From assembly GCA_015143295.1 (NCBI GenBank), contig CM026571.1, positions 9,118,501-9,182,500 on the forward strand: DNA of 64,000 nt, given 5' to 3'. The notes under the pieces were generated by a model that was not told where the DNA came from, made no database searches, and saw only the letters and a program-made list of their open reading frames with translations. A program made the position numbers and the translations under genes. The DNA is from Tetracentron sinense (taxonomy: Eukaryota > Streptophyta > Magnoliopsida > Trochodendrales > Trochodendraceae). Position 1 is the first letter of the stretch. Each line of letters starts with the position of its first letter. This document shows, in pieces, positions 13,470 to 26,293 of this stretch.

Positions 13470-13886
13470 CTTTTTTGTTTTTGATAAGCATGTAGAGATT
13501 ACTCAACACACACACCCTGGTGCAGCAAAGCACAACACCCACACAACCCTCAAAAAAGAGGCCTGAATGGGGCCTTAAAGGATACACGAAAAAGTATTAA
13601 CCCATCAATGTGGGACTAAAGAAAGGGCAAAGTGCAAGGTTTTTTTTGATAAGTATATATAGATTACACAACAAACACACACCCTGGTACAACAAAGCAC
13701 AACACCCACACAACCCTAAAAAAAGATGAATGTATGGGACCTTAAAGGGTACATGAAGAGTATTAACCCACCGATGTGGGACTAAAGAAAGAGCAAAACC
13801 CATGCTTTTTTTTTTGATAAGTCTATATATATTTCCCAACTCACACACAGCAATGCACAACACCCATACAACCCTGAAAAAAGAAG
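13470..13886. repeat. About 165-bp tandem repeat, 2.5 degenerate copies
   Basis: Units start near 13470, 13641 and 13804 with a T-rich run plus GATAAG, then CACACACCCTGGT, a CAAAGCACAACACCCACACAA block and GTGGGACTAAAGAAAG. The minus-strand open frame across 13597-13863 is created by the repeat and is not a supported gene. Confidence 0.75.
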
Positions 13887-14399
13887 GTTGTATTAGAGTA
13901 CTTTTGAGTTATTGGGTCCTTATCTTTTTAGGCAATGTTAGGTAAGGTATAGTTTCTTTCAAATTCACTTGGTTTATAAGCAAGACATATGTCTTCCATT
14001 AAGAATAAGACTTGTTTTCCATTAACTTTCCAATTAAATGGAGAGTGAGGCTAGCATTATCCTCATTTTTTTTTTTTGGGAGGGGGGGGAGGATATCCTT
14101 TATGTTTTCCTTTCTAAACTATTTCGGGGCCACTATATGAATTAAGTGTTGTGTTTTTTGGTGTGATTCAAAACTAAAGGAAAACATTGTTTTTTAAGTT
14201 TGTGTGTTTCTTTTAGTCCTACATGGAAAAACTATGAATAGTTTTACCTCTTTATAAGAAAGAGAGTTGGAAGAAGGCTTGGGCCTTCAAGGGCCTTTGA
14301 ATTTGTTGTCTACCCACCCATTGCACATTGTGACTATACTATGCTATAACTCACACACACGCGCGCCGAGTCGAGTCGAGTCGAGTCGGGCGGGCGGGT

Positions 14400-14960
14400 T
14401 GGGTCATTGATAAAATATTGTTTTTATACAATGTTTATTATTAATTTTTTAATTAATCATGGTTACCGTTTGGCATACCTCTAATTACTAGTAATTATTT
14501 TATTCCCGTTTTATTACCGTTGTGGTAATTAATTAGATTAATTTCGGGTATTAAAAATTCAGTTTTGGAAATCAATAGACTTCTCACTATTTCCTAAATC
14601 TATATAAAGAGGGTTTCTATACAGGTATATATACAGAATTTTTTATTGGGTTCTTCTAAAAAGCAAGCTAGTATATACGAGTTCATCTCTTTTCTTCCTC
14701 TGGTTTTGAGGTATTTTTTTATTAATATTTTCGAGTTTGCTGGGCTAAGAATACAGAGTGGTGTACGATAGTAGATGGTGCATTTTCTACTGTCAGGAAT
14801 AGATCTGTGAAGCTGTTGTATCCTGGGAGACATCGTGACCAACAACCCATTGCATCTGTGGGGGCGCGAATTGTCTTAAAGAGAGCGACGTGATCCGCGC
14901 CTCACTTCACAAGAGCTATCGAGTTGCTAATCAATTTTCAAGTGCAGGATTATTTCTGAG
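14400..14960 (+). mobile_element. Possible LTR fragment of a retrotransposon
   Basis: A TATA-like CTATATAAAGAG (about 14601) is followed by leader-like sequence with TTGTATCCTGGGAGACATCGTGA-type wording, reminiscent of plant Copia LTRs. Neither LTR end, a primer-binding site nor a partner LTR was found, so this is tentative. Confidence 0.3.
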
Positions 14961-15140
14961 TTCGTGGTAGCAGTATTGTTCGTAATTTTCCGGGTTTGCC
15001 TTTCTGGATTTAGCATTTACAGGTATTTTGGAACAACATTAAGGCTATTTAAAAAAATAAAATACAACTCATTCACACTATCTCAGCAAAGTTTTCAAAC
15101 AAATTGCTCCCCTCCCCCTGGCTCCGCCCTTGCTGTTAGC

Positions 15141-16219
15141 ACCCGCTCCGAAGGCGACACATGTTTTGTGCATTCCAACCAAGACTTTGATTTACATGCA
15201 AAATACTTGGTGGGCATAAATAGGGTGTATGTGACACCATCTGAGGGGTGCTGGCGGGGAGATGATCCCAAATCTTCTAAAAAAAAATAAAAGAGGTTTT
15301 ACCCTAATTGCTCCTCAAGATTGGGATTGTTTCCTAAATACCCAAATTTTAAAAATTCTTCCATAAAGAAGCTTATGAGCATTTTTCATAATTCGACATT
15401 TATGAAGTCTTAAGTATCCTTTCACTACAACATACACTTTACAGAAGAATTTCTTCTAGTTTTGAAAGGAGAAGAGAGATTTACGTGCGTGCATGAGATG
15501 GGAGAAGCTTTCCACTCTCCTCATCTTCCCATCTCACGAAGCTCCCTACTCCTTTCTTTTTTAATAGACGTTTTAGTACAAATTTAATAGGAATGTTCTT
15601 GAAAAATGATGAAAAATCGGCAAAAAAATCTGAGTTTTACCAAAGTTTTTGCGCTCATTATCAATATTGGTTGATATACGTGGTTGATACACCTTGTATC
15701 AATAATATTGATACTTATAGTTACCTGTATCGATAATATTGTTACTCATATTGACCCATATCGATACATGTCAATAGCTATAGATAATCAGGTATCGATA
15801 CCTATCAATACATGTGGTTGATACACCCTGTATCAATAATATCGTTACAAATCCTCTTCAACCTTGGAACACAATCAGTATCAACACGACTTGTTGAGTA
15901 TCGACACACATACTATAAATCATAAAAGAATGAAAATAAAACACATTTAAATCATCCAACATGAAATTTAAGATTTAAAATCATAAATACAATGATTATA
16001 AACTTTCTTCTTTAGGTTAATTATACATGTAATGATCTTAATACGTGTATTTTTATTCGGTTTATGACGTTCTCTCACAATCGTGGTTATTAGTTTAATG
16101 AAACGAAACTCTCTTGTAGAGCTCACAATCGAAACAGTAGGTAATGAATTAATGTTGGGGGATTTTTCTCAATCAATGAAGGGAGCTCCTCCATTGTTGA
16201 TAAAGGACGAATGAGGTTC
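15141..16219. other. Intergenic with degenerate GTATCAATA/TATCGATA repeats
   Basis: From about 15660 to 15920 the sequence is dominated by short degenerate units (TGATACACC-TGTATCAATAATAT at about 15690 and again at about 15820, with TATCGATAC variants between). Elsewhere I see no gene. Confidence 0.55.
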
Positions 16220-16227
16220 TTCATGAT

Positions 16228-16729
16228 TAGGGTTGCACAAAGCCCGATTGGCCCGTTGGTGCGGCTTGGCTCGGCCCGAGATCGGCTCGAAATTTTGGGC
16301 TCGAACAAGCCAAGCCAAGCCTAAAAAAAAAGCCTGAAAGCCAATTCAAGCCAAGCTCAAGCCCACCCCTGTGCGGCTCGGCCCGGCTCGATTGAGGTTC
16401 GGCTCGGCCCGAACTCAGCTCGGCTCGAAAATTATTTAAAAAAATAAAAAAATGTATATATTATTTATATATATCATTATTATATATATATAAATAATAC
16501 AAAATTTTATTTAAAAAAAAAGGGATTCAAGCCGAGCTCGAGCCAAGCCAAGCCCGGCTTGAGCTTGAATCAATTTGGGCCGAGCCGGGCTTCAAGCCAA
16601 ATTTTTTTTTTCGGGCCGCACAATCGAACCTGTTTTCGGGCCGAGCTGGGCTTCGGGCCTCGATCAAGCTACTTCAAGCCGAGCCGGGCTTGGCCAAGCC
16701 CGGTCAAGCCTGACCCGAATACAGCCCTA
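16228..16729. mobile_element. hAT-like MITE, TAGGG termini, GGCTCGGC-rich interior
   Basis: The ends are TAGGGTTG and, inverted, TAGGGCTG. They are flanked by an exact 8-bp target duplication TTCATGAT (16220-16227 and 16730-16737). The interior arms are arrays of GGCTCGGC/CAAGCC motifs that are complementary to each other, around an AT-rich centre with TATATA runs. No coding capacity. Confidence 0.85.
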
Positions 16730-16901
16730 TTCATGATTGATAATTAAGGAATGAAAGGGACACAAATGTCTTTGGTTCAATTGATTTGGATAAAACGGTT
16801 TAAAATAGAAAAAATTCACATGTGTGAATATCTTCACATGTGTGTAGGGCATTATGAAAAGGTTTTTAAAACTTAAGTATTTGTTAAATGGAAAATAATC
16901 A

Positions 16902-17092
16902 CCTCCTCGATCAATGACATGAGGAGGGCGTCTCGTCCCCCCTTCTAACTCTATTTAACTGTGGTTAAGATTCATCAACCAGGGTTCACCCATCTGCCCT
17001 TGGTTTTAGAACAATAAAATAACTAAAAGATTTTAAAAAAATTAACTCGAGTTAATGGGAGTTGAAGGGTCAGCTACATGAGATCGAGGAGG
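16902..17092. mobile_element. Long-TIR MITE remnant
   Basis: The ends CCTCCTCGATC and their inverse (GATCGAGGAGG) enclose the family core TGTGGTTAAGATTC and the paired AAAAAAATTAACT segment. It lies about 450 bp upstream of the PEX16 start codon. Confidence 0.65.
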
Positions 17093-17546
17093 AATTAGGG
17101 AAACTTGAGAAGCAATTATAGGGAAAACCCAAACAATCCGAAAGGCTGACTAAAAGTTTGACTTCTCTTTTCGTACACGAGAAAATACTGCAAGTAATCA
17201 GACCGTTTACCTTATCTGACCTATTATCAGACGGTGTGGATCGAAAGGCATGCTTCACATCCCATTACAAACCCCTCTGATTTCTTCACTCCGAGGCATT
17301 TCTTCTGCTACTCCTTAGGATTTTTTTTTTCACATTGAGGGCTCAGAATCGAACAAAGAAGAAAAATCCGTAGAAGAAATCAAGGGTTTCTATTTTCTGT
17401 TCTTTTGGGGGCGATTTTACTTTGAAGACAGGCCTGAAATGAAGCATGAGTGAAGTTGGTGTCTCTGCAAATAAGGGTTTCGGTTAAGAATCAATACCCA
17501 GAAATATTGAGTGTTCTCTCCTGTTTCTGATAGATTTTCTGAAGCT

Positions 17547-19704
17547 ATGGAGGCTTATACGAATTGGGTTAGGAAGAACAAGGAATATGTCAATTCAATG
17601 GAGTCTCTTGCCAATGTAAGCTGTTTCAACTACTACTACTTCTTTTCTTCTCTGATAAATCTATTATTCTATAAAGTTAATTGATTATTTGATTCTGGAT
17701 CGGTTTGTTTTTGGTGGGTTTTCTTTATGCTTAGCTAATTCATCCATGATAGTTCAGAAAAGGAGATAAAATGAGAAAAAATTGAAACTTTTATTTTTAG
17801 TTTTTATATCAAAGTGATTTCTCATCTGGGTGCTGAAATTTAATATACAGGGATTGACATGGCTGCTCCCAGAACGTTTCTCTGCTTCGGAAATAGGACC
17901 TGAAGCAGGTTTTGTGAAACTTTGGTAACATTGGCTACTTCTTGTTGGTTTATAAACTGCAAAACTGGAGGATTTTCTTTCTATTTTCTAGTATCTGTCC
18001 CATCTACTGTGATTCTCTTCTTTCTAGGTTTTGTGCGCAAGGTAATAAATTGAAATGGGTATTGAAGAAATTGAATTTCCTCTGCAGTAACTGCGATTTT
18101 GGGTATAATTACTGCTATCAACGAACATATAATCGATACGACCCCAAACCAAATGCATCCAGGCTCTGCAGAGCCTTCTTCATTCCCTTGGTCGCTGTGC
18201 ATATCTACGCTAAAAGACTTGGAGACATTAGTTGAAGTTGTGGCACAACACTTCTATGGTGATGACAAGAAATGGAATTTCATTGCTGTCACAGAGGCTA
18301 CCAAGTAAGCTACATCTGTAATTCAGTATTTCAGTCATCCCCCATTTGTTTTTTTTGTTCTGGCATTATTAAATTTGGCTAAACATGGAGCAATCGATTT
18401 GATTCAGGGTGCTAGTTAGGTTGGCTTTGTTCCGGGATAGTGGATACAAGATGCTCCTTCATGGAGGGGAGACACCAAATGTGGAGAGAGATTCATATTC
18501 TTCTGGTTCACACCCCAGAATGGGAAGTTTCTCAAAGCCTGTAGGGAACAACGGCCCTGGTTATCTACGGGACAATTATGGTCATAACCCATGGAATCTG
18601 GAAGGAAGGGCTTTGTCTGCATTGAACAGGTTTGGAGAGAATGCTAGGATGGTCTCCAACCCAACTTGGTTGAACAGGCCCCAACACCAGCATGCTCTAA
18701 CGGTGGAGCCTCCAAGTAATAGTTCTTGTTGAATATGCTTACTTGGATAAGATGATGAATATATTTGATGGTTTTATTCCTGTATTTTCTTGCAGATTTG
18801 GTGGTTGAGAGGCCTAACCTTTCCACTATTTTGTCTGAGAAGGGATTTTTTGGAGGCTTGTTTATGATGGGGGAGGTGCTTTTTATCACAAGACCACTTA
18901 TTTATGTTCTATTTATTAGAAAGTTTGGAGTTCAGTCTTGGAAGCCTTGGCTTCTTTCGCTGGCAGTAGACCTCACTGGAATGGGCATTCTTTCCCATGT
19001 CACAAATCCGCTATGTAGTAGAAATGACAGACATTTTCCCCTTTCTACTTCTGAAACGAATGAGGTGGGTGTTCTTTGGGTTCTTACCTTCTACATGTCT
19101 TGTGAATGAAATTTGTTCATCAGGATTCAGGATATTTCCCTTGCCTTTTCACTGTTCCATTGTCATCGTTGTTTATCATGATGGTATATTTAACCAACAA
19201 TGTTTCAGAGAATAATTTTCCTTTGGCACTTTGGTAGTTCCTGATTGAAAGTTAATTTTTCTGGTGCTAAATAGACTTCCACCTTATGGGTTTGGGTACA
19301 GGTAAAAAGGCGAAAGCTGTTGTGGGCACTTTACCTCATGAGAGATCCGTTCTTTAGCAAGTATACCAGGTATTGATGCATGTTTTGATTAAGTCAATTT
19401 TTTTTGGCACTTCCATTGTTGGATTATTTTTGCTAACACCTGATAGATATTTCAGGCAAAAGCTTGGAAACACTGAGAAACGCTTGGAACCTATTCCTGT
19501 TATTGGGTTTCTTACAGGTGTGTTTGAGATCTTCTTTCTGGATTACTTCTTTGTCATGCTGATTTCTAGTTATTTATGCTACTTAGTATCGAATTGGAAA
19601 ATTTTCCATCACGGGAATTTTAATTTCCTTTTGTGTGTGCAGCTAAACTTGTTGAGCTAATTATTGGAGCTCAGACGCGTTACACATACATGTCAGGATC
19701 TTGA
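17547..19704 (+). CDS. PEX16: Peroxisome biogenesis protein 16, 8 exons, complete
   Basis: Integral membrane peroxin needed for peroxisome membrane biogenesis and ER-to-peroxisome traffic; the Arabidopsis orthologue is SSE1/PEX16. Exons: 17547-17615, 17851-17908, 18088-18304, 18408-18715, 18796-19064, 19302-19369, 19456-19517 and 19643-19704. All introns are GT-AG and phases close without a frameshift, giving 370 residues (Arabidopsis 367). Family signatures include MEAYTNWVRKNKEYV at the start, GLTWLLPERFSASEIGPEA, KDLETLVEVVAQHFYGD, RLALFRDSGYKMLLHGGETP, NPWNLEGRALSAL, GEVLFITRPLIYVLFIRKFG, RRKLLWALYLMRDPFF and the C-terminal RYTYMSGS. Hydrophobic stretches at about 236-258 and 266-284 fit the membrane region. 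The segment just after them (about 284-305, exon 5 end) looks less conserved than the rest. The stop codon directly follows the conserved C-terminus. Confidence 0.96.
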
Positions 19705-20950
19705 GAAAGAAGTTGCTGAAAGTTATGCTTTGTCAAGCTCTACACTTTGTGGTGAAGTAATTCCCGACTATACGAAATAGTTTCAGTTTTCGCGGTCTCA
19801 GTATTTTAAGATACAACTGGCTGCATTAAGTTTATGTAATAGCGGATATCAAATAAAGTTCAGTCATTGTTTCATCACATGTATGTTGCTCTATGAAATA
19901 ATTTTCGTGGCATTACATTAATTATTTTAAAATGGTACTTAGATTTACTTTTTTCTTTGGTGGAGGTATCTAAATGTTAGCATAACTAAAACTAGCAACA
20001 TTTGTTATCAATAACAATGAAGTAGATTTTTTTCTAAATTCTATGATGCAAATACCAATGGCCTTTCTTGTTTCTAAGTGAAGCAGAAACTATTGAAATT
20101 TTCCATGATAGCAAGTATGAGGTCTTGAATTAAAATATATCTTGCCTGGAGGGTGTTATAGATACTTCAAAGGCATGGTGTTAGTAAATAAGACACTCTG
20201 ATCATTGGGCATATGTGAACCAACAAAAACATATCTGGTCTAGCTATCACTAGGAACATACTTTGATGCATCACTTCAATTACACCTCTGAACAGCTGAA
20301 TACTTTCTCTGGGTGTGGGAATTATTGCAGACTCGGGATAAATGTGTGATATGGAGATAGAAGAAGATTGTTATGACATGCTGTACATGCATAAAATTTT
20401 CATAAAGGGAAGATGGAGGTGGGGAATGGGTGGGAGTCGTGGGACATATGGAGGGAGGGCATTACCCGTTGCACATTATACATGGATAAGGGAGGATGGA
20501 GGTGATAGATTCCTATAGATGTTCTTGCTTTTGATTCTGTTATTCATTCAATTTTAGTGGAGGTAGATAGGTGAGGTGGAAGTGTGAGGAGGGAAAAAGG
20601 TACATACAATACTATGTGCAACTCTTTTGGAGGAAAGAGAAAATGTTGTCGCCAGATGCTCAAATGCAAACGATTTTTAGGAGAGGTTGATAGCAAGATA
20701 TTAAACTTCGGTTTCAGTATAAACTTTGGTTGCAAGGAAGTTGACACATTTCGAGGAAGTTAGGTAAAAACTAAAGGAATCTAGGAAACTTTAAGGAAAC
20801 ATTGAGAATTAAATATAAAACTTTAGAAATTCAAAACTTAAGCATAAATACACATCTAGAATTCATTAAATTACTGATGCAAGCATGTAGTACTCAAATG
20901 CGAAAATCATGTTAAGTGACATGCCTTGTCTGCTTGTTTGAGCTGTATTT
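19705..20950. other. PEX16 3' UTR and intergenic
   Basis: An AATAAAG-like signal at about 19852 could terminate PEX16. No other gene recognised. Confidence 0.5.
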
Positions 20951-21664
20951 TCTTTTTGATATTTCTCTATATTGTCAAAAGTATAATTATATTTTATCTT
21001 CTGTCAAGTGAAGGGGATATGTATTCTTTTTATTCTTCATTGATTATCTCTGTTAATTGTTTTAGAAACTTGGAAAACTTATGAATGGACATTAATGTTG
21101 ATAAATAATTAAAATTCAATTTAGTTTCTAAACCTATTTCATATGCAATTAATGAGCTCAATGTTTTTACAGGACTGAATCAATATGTGAAGAAGAAGAA
21201 ATGAGTTGGTAAATTATTTTTAATTTATGAAATACTATTAGGAAATTATTTAATTTTTTATATTACTAAAAAGCCCTTATGGGCCTAATATACTATTAAC
21301 AAAATTTCTTCTTGATATTTCTCTATATTGTCAAAAGTTTAACTATATTTTTTATCCTCTATCAAGTGAAGGGGATATGTATTCTTTTTATTTCTCAATG
21401 ATTATCCCCGTTAATTGTTATAGAAACTTGAAATACTTATGAATGCACATTAATGTTGATAAATAATTAAAATTCAATTTAATTTTTAAACCTATTTCAA
21501 TATGCAATTGATGAGCTAAATGTTTTTATAGGGCTGAATCAATATGTGAAGAGGAGGAAATGAGTAGTTAAATAATTTTTAATTTATGAAATATATTAGA
21601 AAATTATTTAATTATTTAATATTACTAAAAAGCCCTTATGAGTATAATATACTAATAACAAAAT
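20951..21664. repeat. 356-bp tandem duplication in AT-rich intergenic DNA
   Basis: Unit 20951-21306 and unit 21307-21664 run in parallel (GATATTTCTCTATATTGTCAA at 20958 and 21314; AGTGAAGGGGATATGTATTC; AAAAAGCCCTTATG near each end), with scattered substitutions and small indels. No open frame is conserved between the copies. Confidence 0.9.
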
Positions 21665-24651
21665 TATTTGAATAATAAAATTATAATAAGGTTAATGCTA
21701 ACCACACTCTAATTATAAAATTATAATTTATAATAAGGTAAATGTTAGCAATACTCTCTTGTTAAGCTAATTATATTTATAAAAAGGTTAATGCTAGGGA
21801 TACATGTCTTTCCTTATGAAGAAATAAAGTTTAAAGTGAGTAGAACTAGTATTACTCTTTTAAGTTAAAACTTAAAAAACTCCTCAATTTACAGACTTTA
21901 TCTCTACACTTCGGTTAACTTCCACCGAAGTTCTGTATTTTTTCAACATTTTTCTGGTTCGGTTGAAGTCCGAAGTTTACCACAAGTCTAGTATTTTTAA
22001 AATACAAGTACATTTTGTTTCAGACACCATGGAAGTTGACTCAATTAAGTCAACTTTGGTGGAATTGAGTTTATTTTTGACACCATAGCTGATAGGAGGG
22101 GAAATGGAAGAGGAAAAGTGAGAATATTGCAATATTTAAAATGCCTTCTAGTATAGAGCTTCTGGAAAATGCAGAGTATTTCCAATATTTTTTTCTGATC
22201 GTTTGCCATGCATGCCATGGTTTTCCAAACACGCCATTGGATTTTATTTTGGAACATACTCAATATTGAATATATATATCATGATGTTGAGTGCGTCGTA
22301 AGTGCTAAACACACTCTTGTCGATATGAATATGTTCCCATCTATGTAGTTATTAGTTATTAGTTATTACTATAAGTACAATGCTTTTGATATAGTTAGTT
22401 TTCATGTTTGTGGGCTTACTTTATGGTTTGGTTCGTATTATTATTCTGTCATATCTTTTTTTAATGACTTTTCATGTCTTCCTTGTCTCTATCTCTTGTC
22501 ATTCAGAAATGAGGTTTCCATGTTTTTGAACTTTTCATTGCCTGAATATCAAGGTGTAAGTTTGATCATGCTGAAGAATACCTCTTAAGGGAACATGTCA
22601 GGAGACTCAAATTTGTGATATCCTCAAAACCTCTAATTATACAAAGATACAACTCTGAAGTCTGATCACCCCTCTATGAAGAAAATGGCGGTATTACATA
22701 ATAGCGGGACCTCTAGATACATAGAGATGCACATAAGGCAGAAGTTCCTAGTCAAAATACTCTCCTCTGGCACAAGAAAGCAAAAGGAGAGAAAAGAGTA
22801 GACATTGAATCACTTAAGTAAGCATAGTTTTAATTTCTTTCCTTTTCAAATTTAGAGAAATTCTCCAGAGAGGTTTAAGGGAGGTTCAATCCTGCATAGA
22901 TGAAATTGAGTTTTCCCCCCTTGTAGTCTCCTCTGTTTATTATTGGCTGGTGCTAACTGCTAAGCAAACCCAACATTTTATGACTACCCCATTTTTAAAA
23001 ATTATTGACTACAAACCATTAAATTCATAAAATTTTATACGTACTAAAAAAAAACCTAATAAATTCTATAACTACGCAGGAAACTTTGAACTTATTAACT
23101 ACAAGAGTAAATCATCCAATTAAGACATTGAAACCTAACTTGCCCATCCTAACAGTAGTCCAAGTGGTTCCCATCTAGTCTAAGATTGGTCTTCATTAAG
23201 GCAATCCACTAGTGTAATGCATTTAAATAGTTCACAATCCAAGAATTCAATATGAGGGTTGATGAATAGAAGATACCATTAGAATAGAACCGTAGGCTAT
23301 TGCAGATAAAATAGTCTCTACTGCAATTATAGTCAAATCTACTAAGAGAACCTACTTACATTGTTACTTGGTTATCAAGATTGATGCCGCCTTTCAATCA
23401 AGAAAGAAGGAAACAACATGCGCAAGACTTGGGCTCCTTTACTTTGAAACCCGTCCCCTCTTTTGAAGGGAAAAAATGCTTGAGAATTTGAGAGAGGGAT
23501 GGCTAATGGAGTGAGTCAGCATATAAGGGGGAAAAAACTTCAAACTACAAGTTTTTTTTTTATATGTTGGAATGCACCTAGAACCACTGTTATTATTTTT
23601 CTCTTAATTTTAAGAAAGCCTCTTAGATCAATCCTGCCCAAAAATATGTAAGCCTTGCCACTGGAATAAATCCCTCAATTAATGGATGGGGAAATTTGTG
23701 CTGGGAAAAAAAATTGTAATGAATATGGATAATGATTTGCAAATTTTTAGCCCAGTCATATTTTGTGGTTCTTGGTAAATATCCCTAACCTGATTCTTCC
23801 TGACATGTCTTTGTATCATCTGGGGGTATTGTGTATTCATAAATAGATTTCTGTGTAGATAAATTTGGTCATTGGCTTATAAAATGTGTTTTCAGAGCTA
23901 TTATGCTGCAGGAAAGGGGTATTTGCATTGATTTTTATAACAGCATGACCTTCTTTAAGCTTGTTCCTTGCTCTTCTATTTATGCATATCCTGGATATTT
24001 TTCATTAGCTCTGAAATGGTGCACCTCATATATATATATATTTTTTTCATGTTGGACCTGGGGAGAGATGATTGATGAATAATCCCACATGGTGGGAGAT
24101 GTGTGTGCTTATGTGCACTTCAATCCACACATGCCCTCTAAAGGTCGGTACCCTTTTGTGAGGTGTAGCGTGGGTGTGTCCTTTTGTACCATGGGTGTGT
24201 GCCCCCTGTTGTGAATGAGAAAAAAATGGTGTGGTACCTTGAATGAGGTGCTCCTTTTTGTTTTTCACAAGGCCGGGCCGGGCCGGGCCATGGTGAATAT
24301 CTTGTAAAGTTCCTGTCGTCCTGCCATCCTCCCCTTATTATAGAAAATAGTAATTTATTAAATTTTCTTTCAATATTTGAAATTTGAGGAGTGCTAGACC
24401 CAATTGCATTTACTCCAAAATCTTCCATAGACGCCAGATGGGCCTAACACCTGGAGGTGTTTTATTATTTTAATGGTTTAAAAAGCAAAATTCAAAGAAT
24501 GATTGACATTTGGATGACCCGGTTGTGTCTTTGGAAGATTTGCTATTGGGGCTAGCAAAATCCTTGAAATTTTTTAATCAATTAGAGGCAAGAGAGAAAT
24601 CTAATAATATACATAGGCCTACATAATGTCTAAAATAAATAGAGAATTCAT
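21665..24651. other. Intergenic, no gene recognised
   Basis: About 3 kb of AT-rich sequence. A GGCCGGGCCGGG run at about 24270 is the only GC-rich feature. Short open frames on both strands (for example minus 24047-24428) lack family similarity that I recognise and have no splice-supported extension. Confidence 0.5.
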
Positions 24652-24727
24652 TTATATTGATGATAGAGCGAAGAATATTAGTTTAAAACTATGCTATTAT
24701 ATTGATGATAGAGCGAAGAATATTAGT
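24652..24727. repeat. 31-bp direct repeat, 45-bp spacing
   Basis: TTATATTGATGATAGAGCG with AAGAATATTAGT occurs at 24652-24682 and again at 24697-24727. Confidence 0.9.
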
Positions 24728-24870
24728 GTCATCCATATATTCCATCATTTATCAAGAAGATGGAGGAAAAAAATAAATAAACTACATCTATATATTATTC
24801 TTATAAGCCAATAATATGCATAATGACTCCATTTGAAAAGTACAATCAAACTATTTTAATTATGAGCAAT

Positions 24871-25059
24871 CTAGGAAGCACGGATATTTCAAATAAGCCT
24901 CCGTACCCGTATGTACCCGTATCTGATGCGCATCGGATATGGATATGCCTCCGATACGATGGGATACGGTCTAAACGTATCCTGTTAATTAAAAACATCT
25001 TTTTTATTTTCGATACGGCTCCGATACGGCATGGATACGTCGGGATACAGCCGGGATCA

Positions 25060-25137
<78 letters not shown>

Positions 25138-25489
25138 TTCTTGTTTGTTTTTTTTTTTGGTTTTTTTGGTTTTTTTGGAGACCCCGGGGGTGTGACCCTA
25201 TCTCTTTTGTTTTTGCATGGACATGGTCTTTTTTTATATTTTGCTTAGTGGATGATGAGATGACCCTATTTCTTTTGCTTTTGCATGGACATGGTATTTT
25301 TTATACATAAACAAAACTGAACCAATGGTTATTTTGTAATTATAATACAAGATATAGTATTATTATTATTTTAAAAAAATTACAGACGTATCCTAACCGT
25401 ATCCGTATCCTGTTTTTTTAAGTTTTTTCGTATCGTCGTATCCGTATCGTATCGTATCCATATCCCGTATCCGTATCCGTGCTTCCTAG
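24871..25489. mobile_element. 8-bp-TSD MITE with CTAGGAAGCACGG termini
   Basis: Terminal inverted repeats CTAGGAAGCACGGATA are flanked by an exact 8-bp duplication TGAGCAAT (24863-24870 and 25490-25497), as in hAT elements. Both arms are arrays of CGTATCC/GGATACG units. The centre holds a long AT dinucleotide run and a poly-T tract. A 92-bp relative is at 38736-38827. Confidence 0.85.
25062..25139. repeat. AT dinucleotide microsatellite and poly-T tract
   Basis: An uninterrupted AT run of about 58 bp is followed by about 19 T. It produces a spurious open frame of isoleucine-tyrosine repeats. Confidence 0.95.
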
Positions 25490-25497
25490 TGAGCAAT

Positions 25498-25692
25498 AGT
25501 CTCCTTGTCGGCCGAGGAGGGGGCTATTTTTCCTCATAGTCAACCTATCAACTCCCATTAAATCGGGTTAGTTTTTTTTAACCCTTTAGTTAATTTTTTT
25601 ATGTTTTATTTTTTTAAAGACCAAGGGTAGATAGGTAAAACCCTAAAGGTGGATAAATCTTAAGCCTCATCGACTGTGGAGGTGATTATTTT
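25498..25692. mobile_element. Long-TIR MITE remnant
   Basis: Shows the family layout: paired segments around TTTTTTTAACCC and AAAGACCAAGGGTAGATAGG, then GGTGGATAAATCTTAAG. Ends are degenerate. It sits immediately beside the 24871-25489 element. Confidence 0.45.
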
Positions 25693-26010
25693 CCTTAAAT
25701 TATATTATGGCTCATTTTACACTATATAGGCAAAGGTGGGATGGTGAAGTTCTTTAGAATGCATGCTTTTAAGTAGTTTTGAGAGAGATTTTTTACATGA
25801 AAGAAAAGAAATTTTTTGATTTTAAGAAAGGGAGATGCAAGACCACGTAACTTAAGGCACGTTTGGTTGTACTTCCACATTCTTTTAGTAAAAACAAAAT
25901 TTTGAAAATTTTTACCCAAAACATGTTTCTTTTTTTTTAAAAAAAATTTAGTAATAAATTTTTTGAAAATTAATGGAAAATTGTTTTGAAAACAAAGAAC
26001 AGAAATAAAA

Positions 26011-26293
26011 AACACGGACCCACCACCACCCACAACTATTACCACACCACTATCCACCACCCATCACCACCACCACCCACAATACCACCACCACCACAAC
26101 CCAAAACCACCACTACCAACACCGCCCAATACTAACACCACCCACAACCATCACCACCACACCACCACCAACCACCACACACCTCCACACCACCACCACA
26201 CTACACCCATCGCCACCGCACTACATAACCACCACACTACACCCACCACCACCACCACTACCACCACAATACACCCACCACTATCACTACCAC
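26011..26293. repeat. CAC/CCA-rich minisatellite
   Basis: About 280 bp built almost only from CCACCA, CACCAC and ACACCCA units with a strong strand bias (C and A on +). No coding evidence. Confidence 0.9.

Larger units (their letters stand above)
13027..15132. mobile_element. Non-autonomous hAT element, about 2.1 kb, with nested insertions
   Basis: Ends are CAGGGGCGGAGC on the left and an inverted match on the right (GGCTCCGCCCTTG). They are flanked by near-identical 8-bp sequences, CTGTAAGC (13019-13026) and CTGTTAGC (15133-15140), fitting a hAT target duplication. A second member is at 26605-27182. The interior has no transposase. It carries a long-TIR MITE (13137-13435), a degenerate tandem array (13470-13886), a GAGTC microsatellite near 14370 and a possible LTR fragment (14400-14960). 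Confidence 0.7.

Noticed and set aside
24047..24428. Minus-strand open frames around the GGCCGGGCCGGG run
   Set aside because: No recognisable domain or conserved structure, overlapping frames of similar quality.
25059..25310. Open frame of Ile-Tyr repeats and poly-Phe
   Set aside because: Pure translation of the AT and T tracts inside a transposon.
26011..26293. Possible CRISPR-like or regularly spaced repeat array
   Set aside because: It is a CAC-rich minisatellite without constant spacers, in a plant nuclear genome.
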